A stretch of DNA of 64,000 nt from Bryobacterales bacterium (lineage in GTDB: Bacteria > Acidobacteriota > Terriglobia > Bryobacterales > Bryobacteraceae): NCBI GenBank assembly GCA_016713735.1, contig JADJOP010000002.1, positions 434,001 to 498,000 on the forward strand. Direction: 5' to 3'. The notes under the pieces are model-generated. The model was given only the letters and a program-made list of their open reading frames with translations. It did no database searches and was not told where the DNA came from. Shown here piece by piece: positions 51,198-60,067 of this stretch. The first letter of the stretch is position 1, and the number at the start of each line of letters is the position of its first letter. The position numbers and the translations under genes were made by a program.

Positions 51198-51330
51198 GAT
51201 CGCCGTGCTCCTGTGCCTGAAGGACCTTCGCCCGCGCCTCGGACCCCACACGCGCAGGCAAAGGGATGATCGCTGAAGCTAGTTCATCTGGCATCTGGTG
51301 TAGCAGAGGCGAGTGTCGGAGGGAAGGGGC

Positions 51331-51978
<648 letters not shown>

Positions 51979-51984
51979 CGCAAG

Positions 51985-52014
51985 AAGGCCGCCACCCGTG
52001 CGGGCAGCGGCCTT
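51985..52014 (-). terminator. hairpin terminator after ahcY
   Basis: A perfect 8-bp outer stem (AAGGCCGC/GCGGCCTT) with an inner CCCG/CGGG stem begins 24 bases after the ahcY stop. No T-tract follows, but the following bases pass straight into the G/C block and may be unreliable. Confidence 0.6.
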
Positions 52015-52038
52015 CGGTATCGCGCTTGCGGTGAGAGC

Positions 52039-53467
52039 TTAGTAGCGGTAGTGGTCCGGCTTGTACGGACCCTTCCACCGGCACGCCGATGTAGTCGGCC
52101 TGGCGCTGGGTGAGGGTGGTCAGCTTCACGCCGATCTTCTCCAGGTGCAGGCGGGCCACCTCTTCGTCGAGGTACTTCGGCAGCGTGTAGACGCCGACCG
52201 CGTACTCGTCTTTCTTCTTCCACAGGTCGATCTGCGCCAGCGTCTGGTTGGCGAAGCTGTTCGACATGACGAAGCTCGGGTGGCCGGTGGCGCAGCCCAG
52301 ATTGACCAGGCGGCCCTCGGCGAGCATGTAGATGCTGTTGCCGGTGGGGAAGGTGTACATGTCCACCTGCGGCTTGATGTTGGTCCGCACCACGCCGGGC
52401 ATCGTGTTCAGGCGGTCAATCTGAATCTCGTTGTCGAAGTGGCCGATGTTGCAGACGATGGCCTGATCCTTCATGTGCTGCATGTGCTCAAGCGTGATGA
52501 TGTCGACGTTGCCGGTGGTGGTGACGTAGATGTCGCCGATGCCGAGAGTCTCCTCCAACGTCGTCACCTGGAGGCCTTCCATAGCCGCCTGCAAGGCGTT
52601 GATCGGATCGATCTCGGTGACGATGACGCGCGCGCCCATGCCGCGCAGCGAGTGCGCCGAGCCCTTGCCCACGTCGCCATACCCGCAGACTACGGCAACC
52701 TTACCGGCCATCATCACGTCGGTGGCGCGCTTGATGCCGTCGGCTAGCGACTCGCGGCAGCCGTAGAGGTTGTCGAACTTCGACTTGGTGACCGAGTCGT
52801 TCACGTTGATCGCCGGGACGAGAAGTTTGCCTTCCTTCTGCATCTGGTAGAGGCGATGCACGCCCGTCGTCGTCTCCTCGGAAACGCCGCGCCAGGCCTT
52901 CACAATCTCCGTCCAGCGCTTCGGGTTCTCGGCGTGGATCTTCTTGAGCAGGTCCTTGATCACCTTCTCTTCGTGGCTGCCCAAGGGCGTGTTCACCCAA
53001 TCCGAACCATTCTCCAGCTCATAACCCTTGTGCAGAAGCAGCGTCACGTCGCCGCCGTCGTCGACGACCAGTTCCGGACCCTTGCCGCCCGGGAAGCTGA
53101 TGGCCTGGTAGGTGCAATCCCAATATTCCTCGAGCGTCTCGCCTTTCCAGGCAAACACCGGCGTGCCGGCCATGGCGATGGCGGCCGCGGCGTGGTCCTG
53201 CGTGGAGAAGATGTTGCACGAGGCCCAGCGCACATCGGCGCCCAGGTCCTTCAGGGTCTCGATCAGCACGGCCGTCTGAATCGTCATGTGCAGGGAGCCC
53301 GTCACACGGACACCCTTCAGCGGCTTCTCCGCGGCGTACTTCTTGCGGATCGACATCAGGCCGGGCATCTCATGCTCGGCGATGGATATTTCCTTGCGGC
53401 CCCAGTCGGCCAGGGCGAGATCGGCGACCTTGTATTCGGCCGCGAGTGTGTTGGTCACAGTGCTCAT
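52039..53467 (-). CDS. ahcY: adenosylhomocysteinase, one-base frameshift near the C-terminus
   Basis: Hydrolyses S-adenosylhomocysteine to adenosine and homocysteine. The sequence shows SLHMTIQTAVLIETLKDLGA, substrate-binding CNIFSTQDHAAAAIA, VTKSKFDNLYGCRESLADGI, the NAD loop VAVVCGYGDVGKGSAHSLRG and the C-terminal LTTLTQRQADYIGVPVEG. Beyond that the printed frame reads SVQAG and runs into the G/C block, but deleting one base of the C-run 52070-52072 gives the normal end GPYKPDHYRY and stop at 52039-52041, a 475-residue protein with the invariant Lys and Tyr. Start at ATG 53467. Confidence 0.93.
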
Positions 53468-53511
53468 AGGCGTGGTTCTGCTCCTGCTTTTTACGATACC
53501 ACGATTTTTCA

Positions 53512-53535
53512 ATCAAGGAATCATGTTTTTTTGAT
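53512..53535. promoter_or_regulatory. ATCAA/TTGAT inverted repeat between ahcY and the ArsR-methyltransferase gene
   Basis: ATCAA (53512-53516) and TTGAT (53531-53535) are inverted arms around a 14-base AT-rich centre in the 85-base divergent gap. GATACT (53533-53538) could be the -10 of the rightward gene and TTGATT (minus strand, near 53517) a -35 for ahcY. The position suits autoregulation by the ArsR-type protein. Confidence 0.4.
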
Positions 53536-53552
53536 ACTATTGCTTTCAGTGT

Positions 53553-54485
53553 ATGGCCGGCCTTGTCAAAGCCCTGAAACTGCTCGGCGATGAGTCCCGG
53601 CTGCGCGTCTTGCGGCTGCTCGACAAGGAAGAGCTTTCGGTGGGCGAGTTGCAGGAGATGCTCGGCATGGGGCAGTCACGCATCTCAATGCTGCTGGCGC
53701 AATTGAAACAGGCCGGGCTGGTCGAACTGCGGCGGGCTGGACAAAAGAGCCTTTACCGGCTTGCCCCACCGAAGGAAATCGCCGCGACGCTCCGCGACAT
53801 CCTCAAACGCACTCGCGAAGAGATCGCTGAGGCCGCCGCTGACGACGACGCTCTGGGGCTGATCCTCGCACGGCGCAGGGATACGCTGAGGGCTCACTTC
53901 GACGAACTTGCCGGGCGCTTCGGACGTCACTACGTGCCCGGGCGCAGTTGGAAAGGCATCGCCGAAATGCTGTTCCGCGTGCTGCCACCGATGGTGATTG
54001 CGGATCTCGGCGCCGGTGAGGCCTCCAATGCATTGCATCTCTCGCGCCGCGCCAAGCGCGTCATTGCCGTGGATAACTCGGAGAAGATGGTCGAGTACGG
54101 TCGCTCGCTGGCGCGGCAGTACAAGGTGAAGAACCTCGAATACAAACTCGGCGATCTGGAGGATCTGCCCATCGACTGCGGCTCTTGCGATCTCGCTCTG
54201 TTTCACCAGAGTTTGCACCATGCGCTGCATCCCGAGCGCGCTGTTGCCGAAGCGGCGCGGGTTCTCGCCCCTGGCGGCCGGGTGGTCATCGTCGATCTCC
54301 TTCGCCACCGCTACGAGGAAGCGCGCGAACTATACGCACACGTCTGGTTGGGCTTTTCGCAACCCGAGTTGGCTCGGTTTTTGCGCGATGCCGGGTTGGA
54401 GGATGCCGAGATCACGATCGTCCATCGTGAGGACGAGCCGCCACACTTCGAAACGCTCCTCGCGGTGGCGCGTAAGCCAGCCTAG
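53553..54485 (+). CDS. ArsR-family regulator fused to a SAM-dependent methyltransferase
   Basis: 310 residues. Residues 1-80 form a winged-helix ArsR domain (LGDESRLRVLRLLDKEELSV, MLGMGQSRISMLLAQLKQAG, GLVELRRAGQKSLYRL). From about 140 it is a class I methyltransferase: motif I VIADLGAGEASNALHLSR, acidic end of strand 2 VIAVDNSEKMVEYG, LALFHQSLHHALHPERAVAE and GGRVVIVDLLRHRYEEA. No metal-binding CxC typical of arsenic sensors is visible. Its divergent pairing with ahcY suggests it senses SAM or SAH rather than metal, as the SahR-type regulators do; that link is inference. Confidence 0.9.
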   Translation: MAGLVKALKLLGDESRLRVLRLLDKEELSVGELQEMLGMGQSRISMLLAQLKQAGLVELRRAGQKSLYRLAPPKEIAATLRDILKRTREEIAEAAADDDALGLILARRRDTLRAHFDELAGRFGRHYVPGRSWKGIAEMLFRVLPPMVIADLGAGEASNALHLSRRAKRVIAVDNSEKMVEYGRSLARQYKVKNLEYKLGDLEDLPIDCGSCDLALFHQSLHHALHPERAVAEAARVLAPGGRVVIVDLLRHRYEEARELYAHVWLGFSQPELARFLRDAGLEDAEITIVHREDEPPHFETLLAVARKPA

Positions 54486-54499
54486 CAGCAGCGGATCGT

Positions 54500-55471
54500 T
54501 CAACTCCGCGGGCGCGCCGGAAACTCCTCGCGCAGCGCCGAGCGCAACTCCTCGCGGATCAGTTCACGCAGTTGTCCGCGGTCCAACTCGCCCTGAAATC
54601 GAACCGGCTTGGACGCCTCGCCGAAGTACAAACTCATGTGCGGGAAGGGGATCTCGATTCCCAACGCATCGAACCTCTTCTTGATGCGGCGGTTCATCTC
54701 CCGGCCGACGTTGAACTGCTGGATGGGCTCGGTCTTGTAACGGGCCTTCAGGATGACGGCGGAATCGGCAAGTTGATCCACGCCGAGAATCTCCAGCGGT
54801 TCCAGGATAAGCGTCCGGAAGCGGTCATCGGCGCGCATCTCCTCATCCAGTTCGCGAAGCACGGCCACAACCCGGTCGGTGTCTTCCTTGTAGGCTACCC
54901 CCACGTCAAAGACGTAATAGCTGTAGCCCATGGTCATGTTGGAAAGTGTCGTGATCGTGCCATTGGGGAAAATGTGGACTGTACCGTCAAGCCCCCGCAG
55001 CACGATCGTGCGGAGGTTAATCTCCTCCACCAGGCCCGATGTACCATTGACCACCGCAATGTCGTTCACGCGGACCTGGTTTTCCAGCAGGATGAAGAAG
55101 CCGCTGATGACGTCGCGTACCAGATTCTGCGCGCCAAACCCAATTGCCAAACCGGCAATACCAGCGCCGGCCAGTATGGGTCCGAGATCAAACCCGATCT
55201 CCCGCAACGACATCATCAGGGCGACCACCCAGATGGCGACGCCGGCCGATTTGCGGACAATCCCGCTGATGGTGCGGGCCCGTTTTTCCAACTCCGCCAT
55301 GGATGCATTAGCGCCCCCAGCCGACATCCTCCTGACGACTCCAGCCCGCATTCGGGGCACGACTCCGTTCACGGTGCGGACAGCAATCGCCGCCACCAAC
55401 AGGATGAAGAGCACGCGGAGAAGCTGGAACGCCCACGGCAGCCAGGGGCGGATCGTCTCGAAATCCACCAT
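54500..55471 (-). CDS. MscS-type mechanosensitive ion channel
   Basis: A 323-residue membrane protein with hydrophobic segments near the N-terminus (LLRVLFILLVAAIAVRTV), KSAGVAIWVVALMMSLREIG and the pore helix LAGAGIAGLAIGFGAQNLVR, which carries the MscS pore pattern. The beta domain follows (VNDIAVVNGTSGLVEEINL, GTVHIFPNGTITTLSNM). It opens on membrane tension to relieve osmotic shock. Confidence 0.93.
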   Translation of the reverse strand: MVDFETIRPWLPWAFQLLRVLFILLVAAIAVRTVNGVVPRMRAGVVRRMSAGGANASMAELEKRARTISGIVRKSAGVAIWVVALMMSLREIGFDLGPILAGAGIAGLAIGFGAQNLVRDVISGFFILLENQVRVNDIAVVNGTSGLVEEINLRTIVLRGLDGTVHIFPNGTITTLSNMTMGYSYYVFDVGVAYKEDTDRVVAVLRELDEEMRADDRFRTLILEPLEILGVDQLADSAVILKARYKTEPIQQFNVGREMNRRIKKRFDALGIEIPFPHMSLYFGEASKPVRFQGELDRGQLRELIREELRSALREEFPARPRS

Positions 55472-55581
55472 TACACCAGCTTAACAGCTATTACTCGAGC
55501 GAGCTTGGCGGAAGGGCGTGCTCCGTCATCGAACTGTCACGATCACTTCATCTCGTCGGACTATCCTCTAGGTTGCCACTT

Positions 55582-56301
55582 ATGGCGTCCCAGGCCCCAC
55601 CCTCTTCTCCTCTGGCGTTTCAAGCTTCGGCCGCGGCGGAAGCACATCGTCCCCCGTTGATTCTCCCCAAGCGAACGCTGGCTGCACGAATCCGTTCCCT
55701 GCTGGCAGACCGCAACCGGTTTTCGCAATTCCTGCGCCGCGAGTCGAATGGTGTACTGGAGGCGGCGGAGTCGTTGTTGGGCGAACGTGGGGCGCTCACC
55801 GGGACGGCCGCGCAGATCCGGATTCGGCAGTGCCTTGCCGGCGCCTGGCGCGAAGAAGCTACGCTGACGGCTGAGCTGTGCGATTCGGCCATCACGCCTC
55901 TTGATGGAGAGGATCTGCGGGCGCTGGCCTGCTTGCTCACGTCTGTGGTGGAGGCGCTGGACGACGTTCAGGCAGCCGCCAGCCGTTCGGAAAGCGGCGG
56001 CGACTGGCCGCTGAACACGCTCTGCCGCGCCACGCTGGAATACGTAACCGTCGTCTGCGAACTGATTCCAGAGCCGCTTCAACTCACCCACGACGCATCG
56101 AGGATGGCCCTGCTCACCAGCCGTTCCATGGCCCTGCGCAGTGCGCGGCGCTTCTGCGAATCCGCAGTGCTCGATGGGTGTGGGCTTTCCGCTTGTCAGG
56201 TGCTAGCCCGTTGGAGCCTGCTGGAGGAGTTCCGTCGACTGCGTTGCTGTCTCGATGAAGCCTGCCTGGAAGTGCAACGCGTTGTCCTGAAGAACTCCTG
56301 A
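55582..56301 (+). CDS. helical protein, PhoU-like/DUF47-type
   Basis: 239 residues, all predicted helix, no membrane segment. The segment ITPLDGEDLRALACLLTSVV and the following EALDDVQAAA resemble the repeated helix pattern of DUF47/PhoU-like proteins, which often have a phosphate or metal transporter partner. Here there is no such transporter; the neighbours are a divergent channel gene and a convergent secreted protein. Function unknown. I used ATG 55582 rather than the TTG nine bases earlier. Confidence 0.7.
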   Translation: MASQAPPSSPLAFQASAAAEAHRPPLILPKRTLAARIRSLLADRNRFSQFLRRESNGVLEAAESLLGERGALTGTAAQIRIRQCLAGAWREEATLTAELCDSAITPLDGEDLRALACLLTSVVEALDDVQAAASRSESGGDWPLNTLCRATLEYVTVVCELIPEPLQLTHDASRMALLTSRSMALRSARRFCESAVLDGCGLSACQVLARWSLLEEFRRLRCCLDEACLEVQRVVLKNS

Positions 56302-56310
56302 GTCACCGGC

Positions 56311-57327
56311 TCAGCGGCTGAACACCAACTCCCACTCCGACCAGGCGCCGGTAAACACGCGGGCGCGGTCCCCTGCCTCCTTGTCGGTCTCCCCCTCGTT
56401 CATTCCGAGCACTTGCGGGTACCACGGTCCCCCTTCGAGGATCCTCTGCGGGCGTGTCCACGCTCCGGGCTGTGCGATGTCGGCCGCGAAGCTGATGTAG
56501 ACGCCCTCCTGCGGCCACCCTGGCGTGCAACAGGAGTGGTTCATCAGCATCACCCACTGGTTCAGATAGGTGTTCCAATGCACCGAGGGCCCCCAATAGG
56601 CGTCGGTGTCCTGTGCACCCCAGCCGGTTACAACAGGCAGGATGGGCGTGACTGCCCCCTCCAGGCCGGGCTGCTCCCAGGCGCTGGAATCCCACTTCCA
56701 GACGTTTCCCGTTGGGTTGGCGCGGTCCTCAAGGGCCATGCGCGCCAACGCGATGCCCTGCCGCGAAACAGGGCCGCCGTAGTTGCTGAAAAGGAAGTAA
56801 AAATACTGGCGCTCGCGGTCGAGCACCACGGTGAAGTCCCCATGCCCGCCGGCGAAGTAGCCATTGCCTGCGCCGCAATCGGCCAGATCGCCCGAGCGCA
56901 GGACGATGCCCAGGTCAAAGAAGGTGGCTCCATTGTCGTAGCTCACCAGTGCTCCGATCTCAGGCGCGCTCAGCCCCTCATCCGGACAGACGAATGCCTC
57001 ACGGTGATACCAGGCGTAGAGTGTCCCGTCGTCGTCGAGCCAAGTGGATTCGATCCATCGCTGTGGGTGGTCATAGTCGTAGAACAGCACGGCGCGGGCG
57101 GCCCGCAATTCCCGGAACGACGGTCCCTGGGTGCGAACCGGGTTGCCGTTGGAATTGAACAAATACAGCGTTCCGTCCACCCAGTGCGCCGGGGAGTTGG
57201 AGTCCGCCTCGCCGGGCATCCAGAGTGGCTCTGCCGGCTCGATTCGATACTCCGGCGCCACTTGTGCCATGGCCAACGAAGCGGAGAGAAAGCAGAGGAA
57301 TCCGGAACAGAAAAGAGCGCGCAACAT
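56311..57327 (-). CDS. secreted beta-propeller protein, DUF4185/glycosidase-like
   Basis: 338 residues with a signal peptide (MLRALFCSGFLCFLSASLAMA). Repeated strand pairs (HWVDGTLYLFNSNGNPV, WLDDDGTLYAWYHREAF, GHGDFTVVLDRERQYFYFLF, HWNTYLNQWVMLMNHSC) suggest a five-bladed propeller like those of GH43-type or DUF4185 proteins. No catalytic set can be named with safety. It follows the enolase-superfamily dehydratase gene (gap 107 bases), so it may be the last gene of that operon. Confidence 0.75.
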   Translation of the reverse strand: MLRALFCSGFLCFLSASLAMAQVAPEYRIEPAEPLWMPGEADSNSPAHWVDGTLYLFNSNGNPVRTQGPSFRELRAARAVLFYDYDHPQRWIESTWLDDDGTLYAWYHREAFVCPDEGLSAPEIGALVSYDNGATFFDLGIVLRSGDLADCGAGNGYFAGGHGDFTVVLDRERQYFYFLFSNYGGPVSRQGIALARMALEDRANPTGNVWKWDSSAWEQPGLEGAVTPILPVVTGWGAQDTDAYWGPSVHWNTYLNQWVMLMNHSCCTPGWPQEGVYISFAADIAQPGAWTRPQRILEGGPWYPQVLGMNEGETDKEAGDRARVFTGAWSEWELVFSR

Positions 57328-57384
57328 CTGATAGTCAAGACTCTCATCGGCGCCAACAAGGTACGCACGAAACCGTAAAGCCTT

Positions 57385-57407
57385 GTTAAGGTGTGTAAGC
57401 GGTTAAG
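57385..57407 (+). promoter_or_regulatory. GTTAAG/GTAAG repeats upstream of the secreted propeller gene
   Basis: GTTAAG at 57385, GTAAG at 57395 and GTTAAG at 57402 form three half-sites 8-9 bases apart, about 58 bases before the propeller gene start. This relates it to the sites at 31953, 33278 and 38338. Confidence 0.4.
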
Positions 57408-57434
57408 CTACAGGTGCTTGCGCCGGCCGTGGAG

Positions 57435-58595
57435 CTAAATGTAGAAACCCGGGCGCGCGGTGCGAACGCCGGGATGGGCCTCAAGCTCGGACTCCACAAG
57501 ATCGAATCCAAGTCCCGGCGCATCGGGCAGATGAAAGAAGCCGTCCCGGATGGGGAGAGGCTTGTCGATCACGGTGTCGCGCCAGGGCACGTCCATGAGC
57601 ATGAACTCCTGCCGGAAGAAGTTCGGCGTGGCGGCCATCACGTGCGCCGAAGCAATCGTCGAGATAGGGCCATTCGGGTTGTGCGGAGCAATGGGAATGT
57701 TGTACGTCTCGGCCAGCGCCGCCATCTTCCGCATCTCCGAAATGCCGCCGCAGCGGGTGATGTCGGGCATGACGATGTCGGCGGCCTGCTTTTCGAGAAT
57801 GGGCCGCAGCATGTACCGCGAATGGAGTCGCTCGCCGACGCACACAGGCAGCGGGATCTGGCGCTTGATGGACGCGATGGCATCGGGAAACTCCGGACCA
57901 GCAGGCTCTTCATACCACATGCAGTTGATGCCCTCGCGGGCGATGCGGTGGGCCATCTCCACGGCGGTGGGGCCGTTTAGCATGGCGTGCGTCTCAACGG
58001 CAATGGGGAAGGCCGGGCCAAGCGCGGTGGAGACGGTGCGCAGGCGTTCGAGTGCGAGTTGCTTCTGCGGCTCGGTCAGCGAGAGATTGTCGGCCAGGTC
58101 GCTGCCGTAGTTGTAGCTGGTGTGGGCGAAGGGGTCGAACTTGCACGCCGTGAAGCCTTGTGCCGCCATCGCGCGCGCCTGCGAAGCATAGGATTCGGGC
58201 GACCCGTCGCCTTCGAGAAACCAGTAGTTGGCATAGAGCTGGATGCGCTTGCGGTAGGCGCCACCGAGCAGTTCATAGACAGGCAGCCCGGCGCGCTTAC
58301 CCAGAATGTCCCACAGCGCGATGTCGATGGCCGAAATGGCGCTCAACAGCGGACCGCCCTGTCCCAGCCAGTTCATATCGCGGTAAAGGCGCGACCAGAT
58401 GTAGTCGATCCGCGTCGGATCCTCGCCAATCAGGACCTCGCCCACATGCCGGCAGGCGGCCTCCACCATAGGGCTGCCGGGCCAGTTTGTGGCCTCGCCA
58501 ATCCCGGTGAGCCCGGAGTCCGTGTAGACCTTCACGAGCGTCCAGTTGTATTTGATTCCTTCAACGAGCCAGGTGCGGATTTCCGTGATCTTCAT
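57435..58595 (-). CDS. mandelate racemase/muconate lactonizing enzyme-family dehydratase
   Basis: A 386-residue enolase-superfamily enzyme. The capping domain starts MKITEIRTWLVEGIKYNWTL; the barrel shows the Lys/His acid-base region FTACKFDPFAHTSY, metal ligands in IAVETHAML, MWYEEPAGPE and CVGERLHSR, then DIVMPDITRCGGI and the His in IPIAPHNPNGP. The pattern suits a sugar-acid dehydratase (galactonate/gluconate type). It would give a 2-keto-3-deoxy acid, suitable for the DapA-family aldolases in the window. The ATG at 58595 overlaps the preceding stop (ATGA). Confidence 0.9.
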   Translation of the reverse strand: MKITEIRTWLVEGIKYNWTLVKVYTDSGLTGIGEATNWPGSPMVEAACRHVGEVLIGEDPTRIDYIWSRLYRDMNWLGQGGPLLSAISAIDIALWDILGKRAGLPVYELLGGAYRKRIQLYANYWFLEGDGSPESYASQARAMAAQGFTACKFDPFAHTSYNYGSDLADNLSLTEPQKQLALERLRTVSTALGPAFPIAVETHAMLNGPTAVEMAHRIAREGINCMWYEEPAGPEFPDAIASIKRQIPLPVCVGERLHSRYMLRPILEKQAADIVMPDITRCGGISEMRKMAALAETYNIPIAPHNPNGPISTIASAHVMAATPNFFRQEFMLMDVPWRDTVIDKPLPIRDGFFHLPDAPGLGFDLVESELEAHPGVRTARPGFYI

Positions 58596-59140
58596 AAGCG
58601 AGGCAAGAACCTCCCTGTAGTTTCGCAGTATGCCTTGTAGCCCGGAAGGGCGGCTGCAAGCCGCGCCTCCTCCTCGTGCGCTTTCCCGCGGATATACACA
58701 CACAGTGGAAGCACGATGAGACACAGCCACGAATTCAGCGCGAGTTCAAAACCGAGGATCAGCAGCGCATCGCCCGTGTAGATGGGGTGACGGATGAACC
58801 GGTACACCCCGCGTGCCACCACCTCGTGGCGATTGCCCACCGCGCCTTGTTCAATGTCGGTCCAGTTCGCGCCCAGGGTGATGCGCGCGGAGATGGCCAA
58901 GGCCAGCCCCGCCGTGAACAGGATGGTCCCGGCAGTCTGCACGGGCAGTGGTTCGGTGGCGATGGGGAGCAGATGGGGGAGTAATGCCTGGGCGATCAAC
59001 CCCATCAGGAAGAACATCTTCGCGGCGCGGATCAGCACCGGGCCTGAGTTGGGCGCGGCCACGGCCTGGGCCCGCTTCAGGTATTCCTAGACGAACTTGT
59101 GGGCAGCCAGTCCAGCGAGCAGATAGGCGCGCAGGAGCAT
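58592..59140 (-). CDS. ICMT/phospholipid-type membrane methyltransferase, in-frame TAG at codon 18
   Basis: The intact part (from GTG 59062, 156 residues) has several membrane segments and the ICMT/PEMT-family signature YRFIRHPIYTGDALLILGFE and HEEEARLAAALPGYKAYCE. Upstream in the same frame the ATG at 59140 gives MLLRAYLLAGLAAHKFV, then TAG (59089-59087), then EYLKRAQAVAAPN. Related proteins have Trp at that place (TGG), so a single base change closes the first membrane segment. The ATG lies 4 bases from the GT2 stop, as expected for the true start. Either a sequencing error, a nonsense mutation, or a shorter protein from an internal start. Substrate unknown; a lipid is likely. Confidence 0.7.
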
Positions 59141-59143
59141 CGT

Positions 59144-60064
59144 CTAGCCTTCGAAGCTCTCTTCCACCACCTCGTCGCCGCGCGCAACGCCGGAAGCTGG
59201 CGGACTGATGCGCGAAAGGCGGGCGGCGATCGCGTCACCGATCATGCCCGTGAGCAGCAACTGCAGGGCCGACAGAAACGCGAGCAGCGCCGAAGCGGAA
59301 ATATTCGGCTGACGCATTAGATCGAGCGCCATCTTCACAAACCCGTAGAAGAGAAAGACGATGATCAGCGGGAGAAACACGCGCAGCGGCCGGAACAGCA
59401 TCGCCGTGCGCAAGATCAGCATGAGGAAGTTGTAAGCGTCCCACGGGACAATCTTCGAGGAGCCTTTGCGGGCGCGGTACTCGATGGGCAGGTAAGCGAC
59501 GGCGTATTTGTCGCAATGCATGGCCAGCGTAATCGTCGTCGTCCAGGAAAACTGATCGGGCAGAATGGGGAAGTACTGCAGCACGATGTCACGGCGGAAG
59601 GCGCGCAGGCCGGAGTTGAGGTCGGGAATCCGCGCCGAAACCATGAAGTTGGCCAGCCGGTTCAGGAACCACTTCGCCGGGCGCCGCAGGAGGGGAATGT
59701 TGGCGCCGGAGAGCCGCCGTGCCCCCACCACCATGTCCGCCTGGTTCAGGCGTTCGAGCAGCGCCGGGATCGCTTCGGCCGGGTAGGTGCTGTCGCCGTC
59801 CATGATGACGGTGAGCGAGTGGCTGGCGGCGGAGATGCCGGTCTTCAGGGCCGCGCCATAGCCGCGATTGCTGCGATGGCGAAGGACGCGGGCGCCGGCC
59901 TGGAGGGCGGCTCGGGCTGACTGGTCCGTGGAACCGTCGTCGACGACAATAATCTCAAGCGCGCGTCCCGATGGAGCAATGGCGGAACGAACTTCGGCAA
60001 TGACTTGCGTGATGCCCTCCTGCTCGTTGTAGCAGGGGATCACCACGCTGACGGGGGAATGCAT
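59144..60064 (-). CDS. GT2 glycosyltransferase, dolichyl/polyprenyl-phosphate sugar synthase type
   Basis: 306 residues. The GT-A fold starts with PVSVVIPCYNEQEGITQVIA, the nucleotide-binding IIVVDDGSTDQSARAA and the DxD-like VIMDGDSTYPAEAIPALL. GARRLSGANIPLLRRPAKW is common in DPM1/GtrB-type enzymes. Two C-terminal membrane segments (PLRVFLPLIIVFLFYGFVKM, ASALLAFLSALQLLLTGMIG) anchor it. It would load a sugar on a polyprenyl phosphate for later use by GT-C enzymes, two of which lie upstream in the same operon. Confidence 0.9.
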   Translation of the reverse strand: MHSPVSVVIPCYNEQEGITQVIAEVRSAIAPSGRALEIIVVDDGSTDQSARAALQAGARVLRHRSNRGYGAALKTGISAASHSLTVIMDGDSTYPAEAIPALLERLNQADMVVGARRLSGANIPLLRRPAKWFLNRLANFMVSARIPDLNSGLRAFRRDIVLQYFPILPDQFSWTTTITLAMHCDKYAVAYLPIEYRARKGSSKIVPWDAYNFLMLILRTAMLFRPLRVFLPLIIVFLFYGFVKMALDLMRQPNISASALLAFLSALQLLLTGMIGDAIAARLSRISPPASGVARGDEVVEESFEG

Positions 60065-60067
60065 CGG

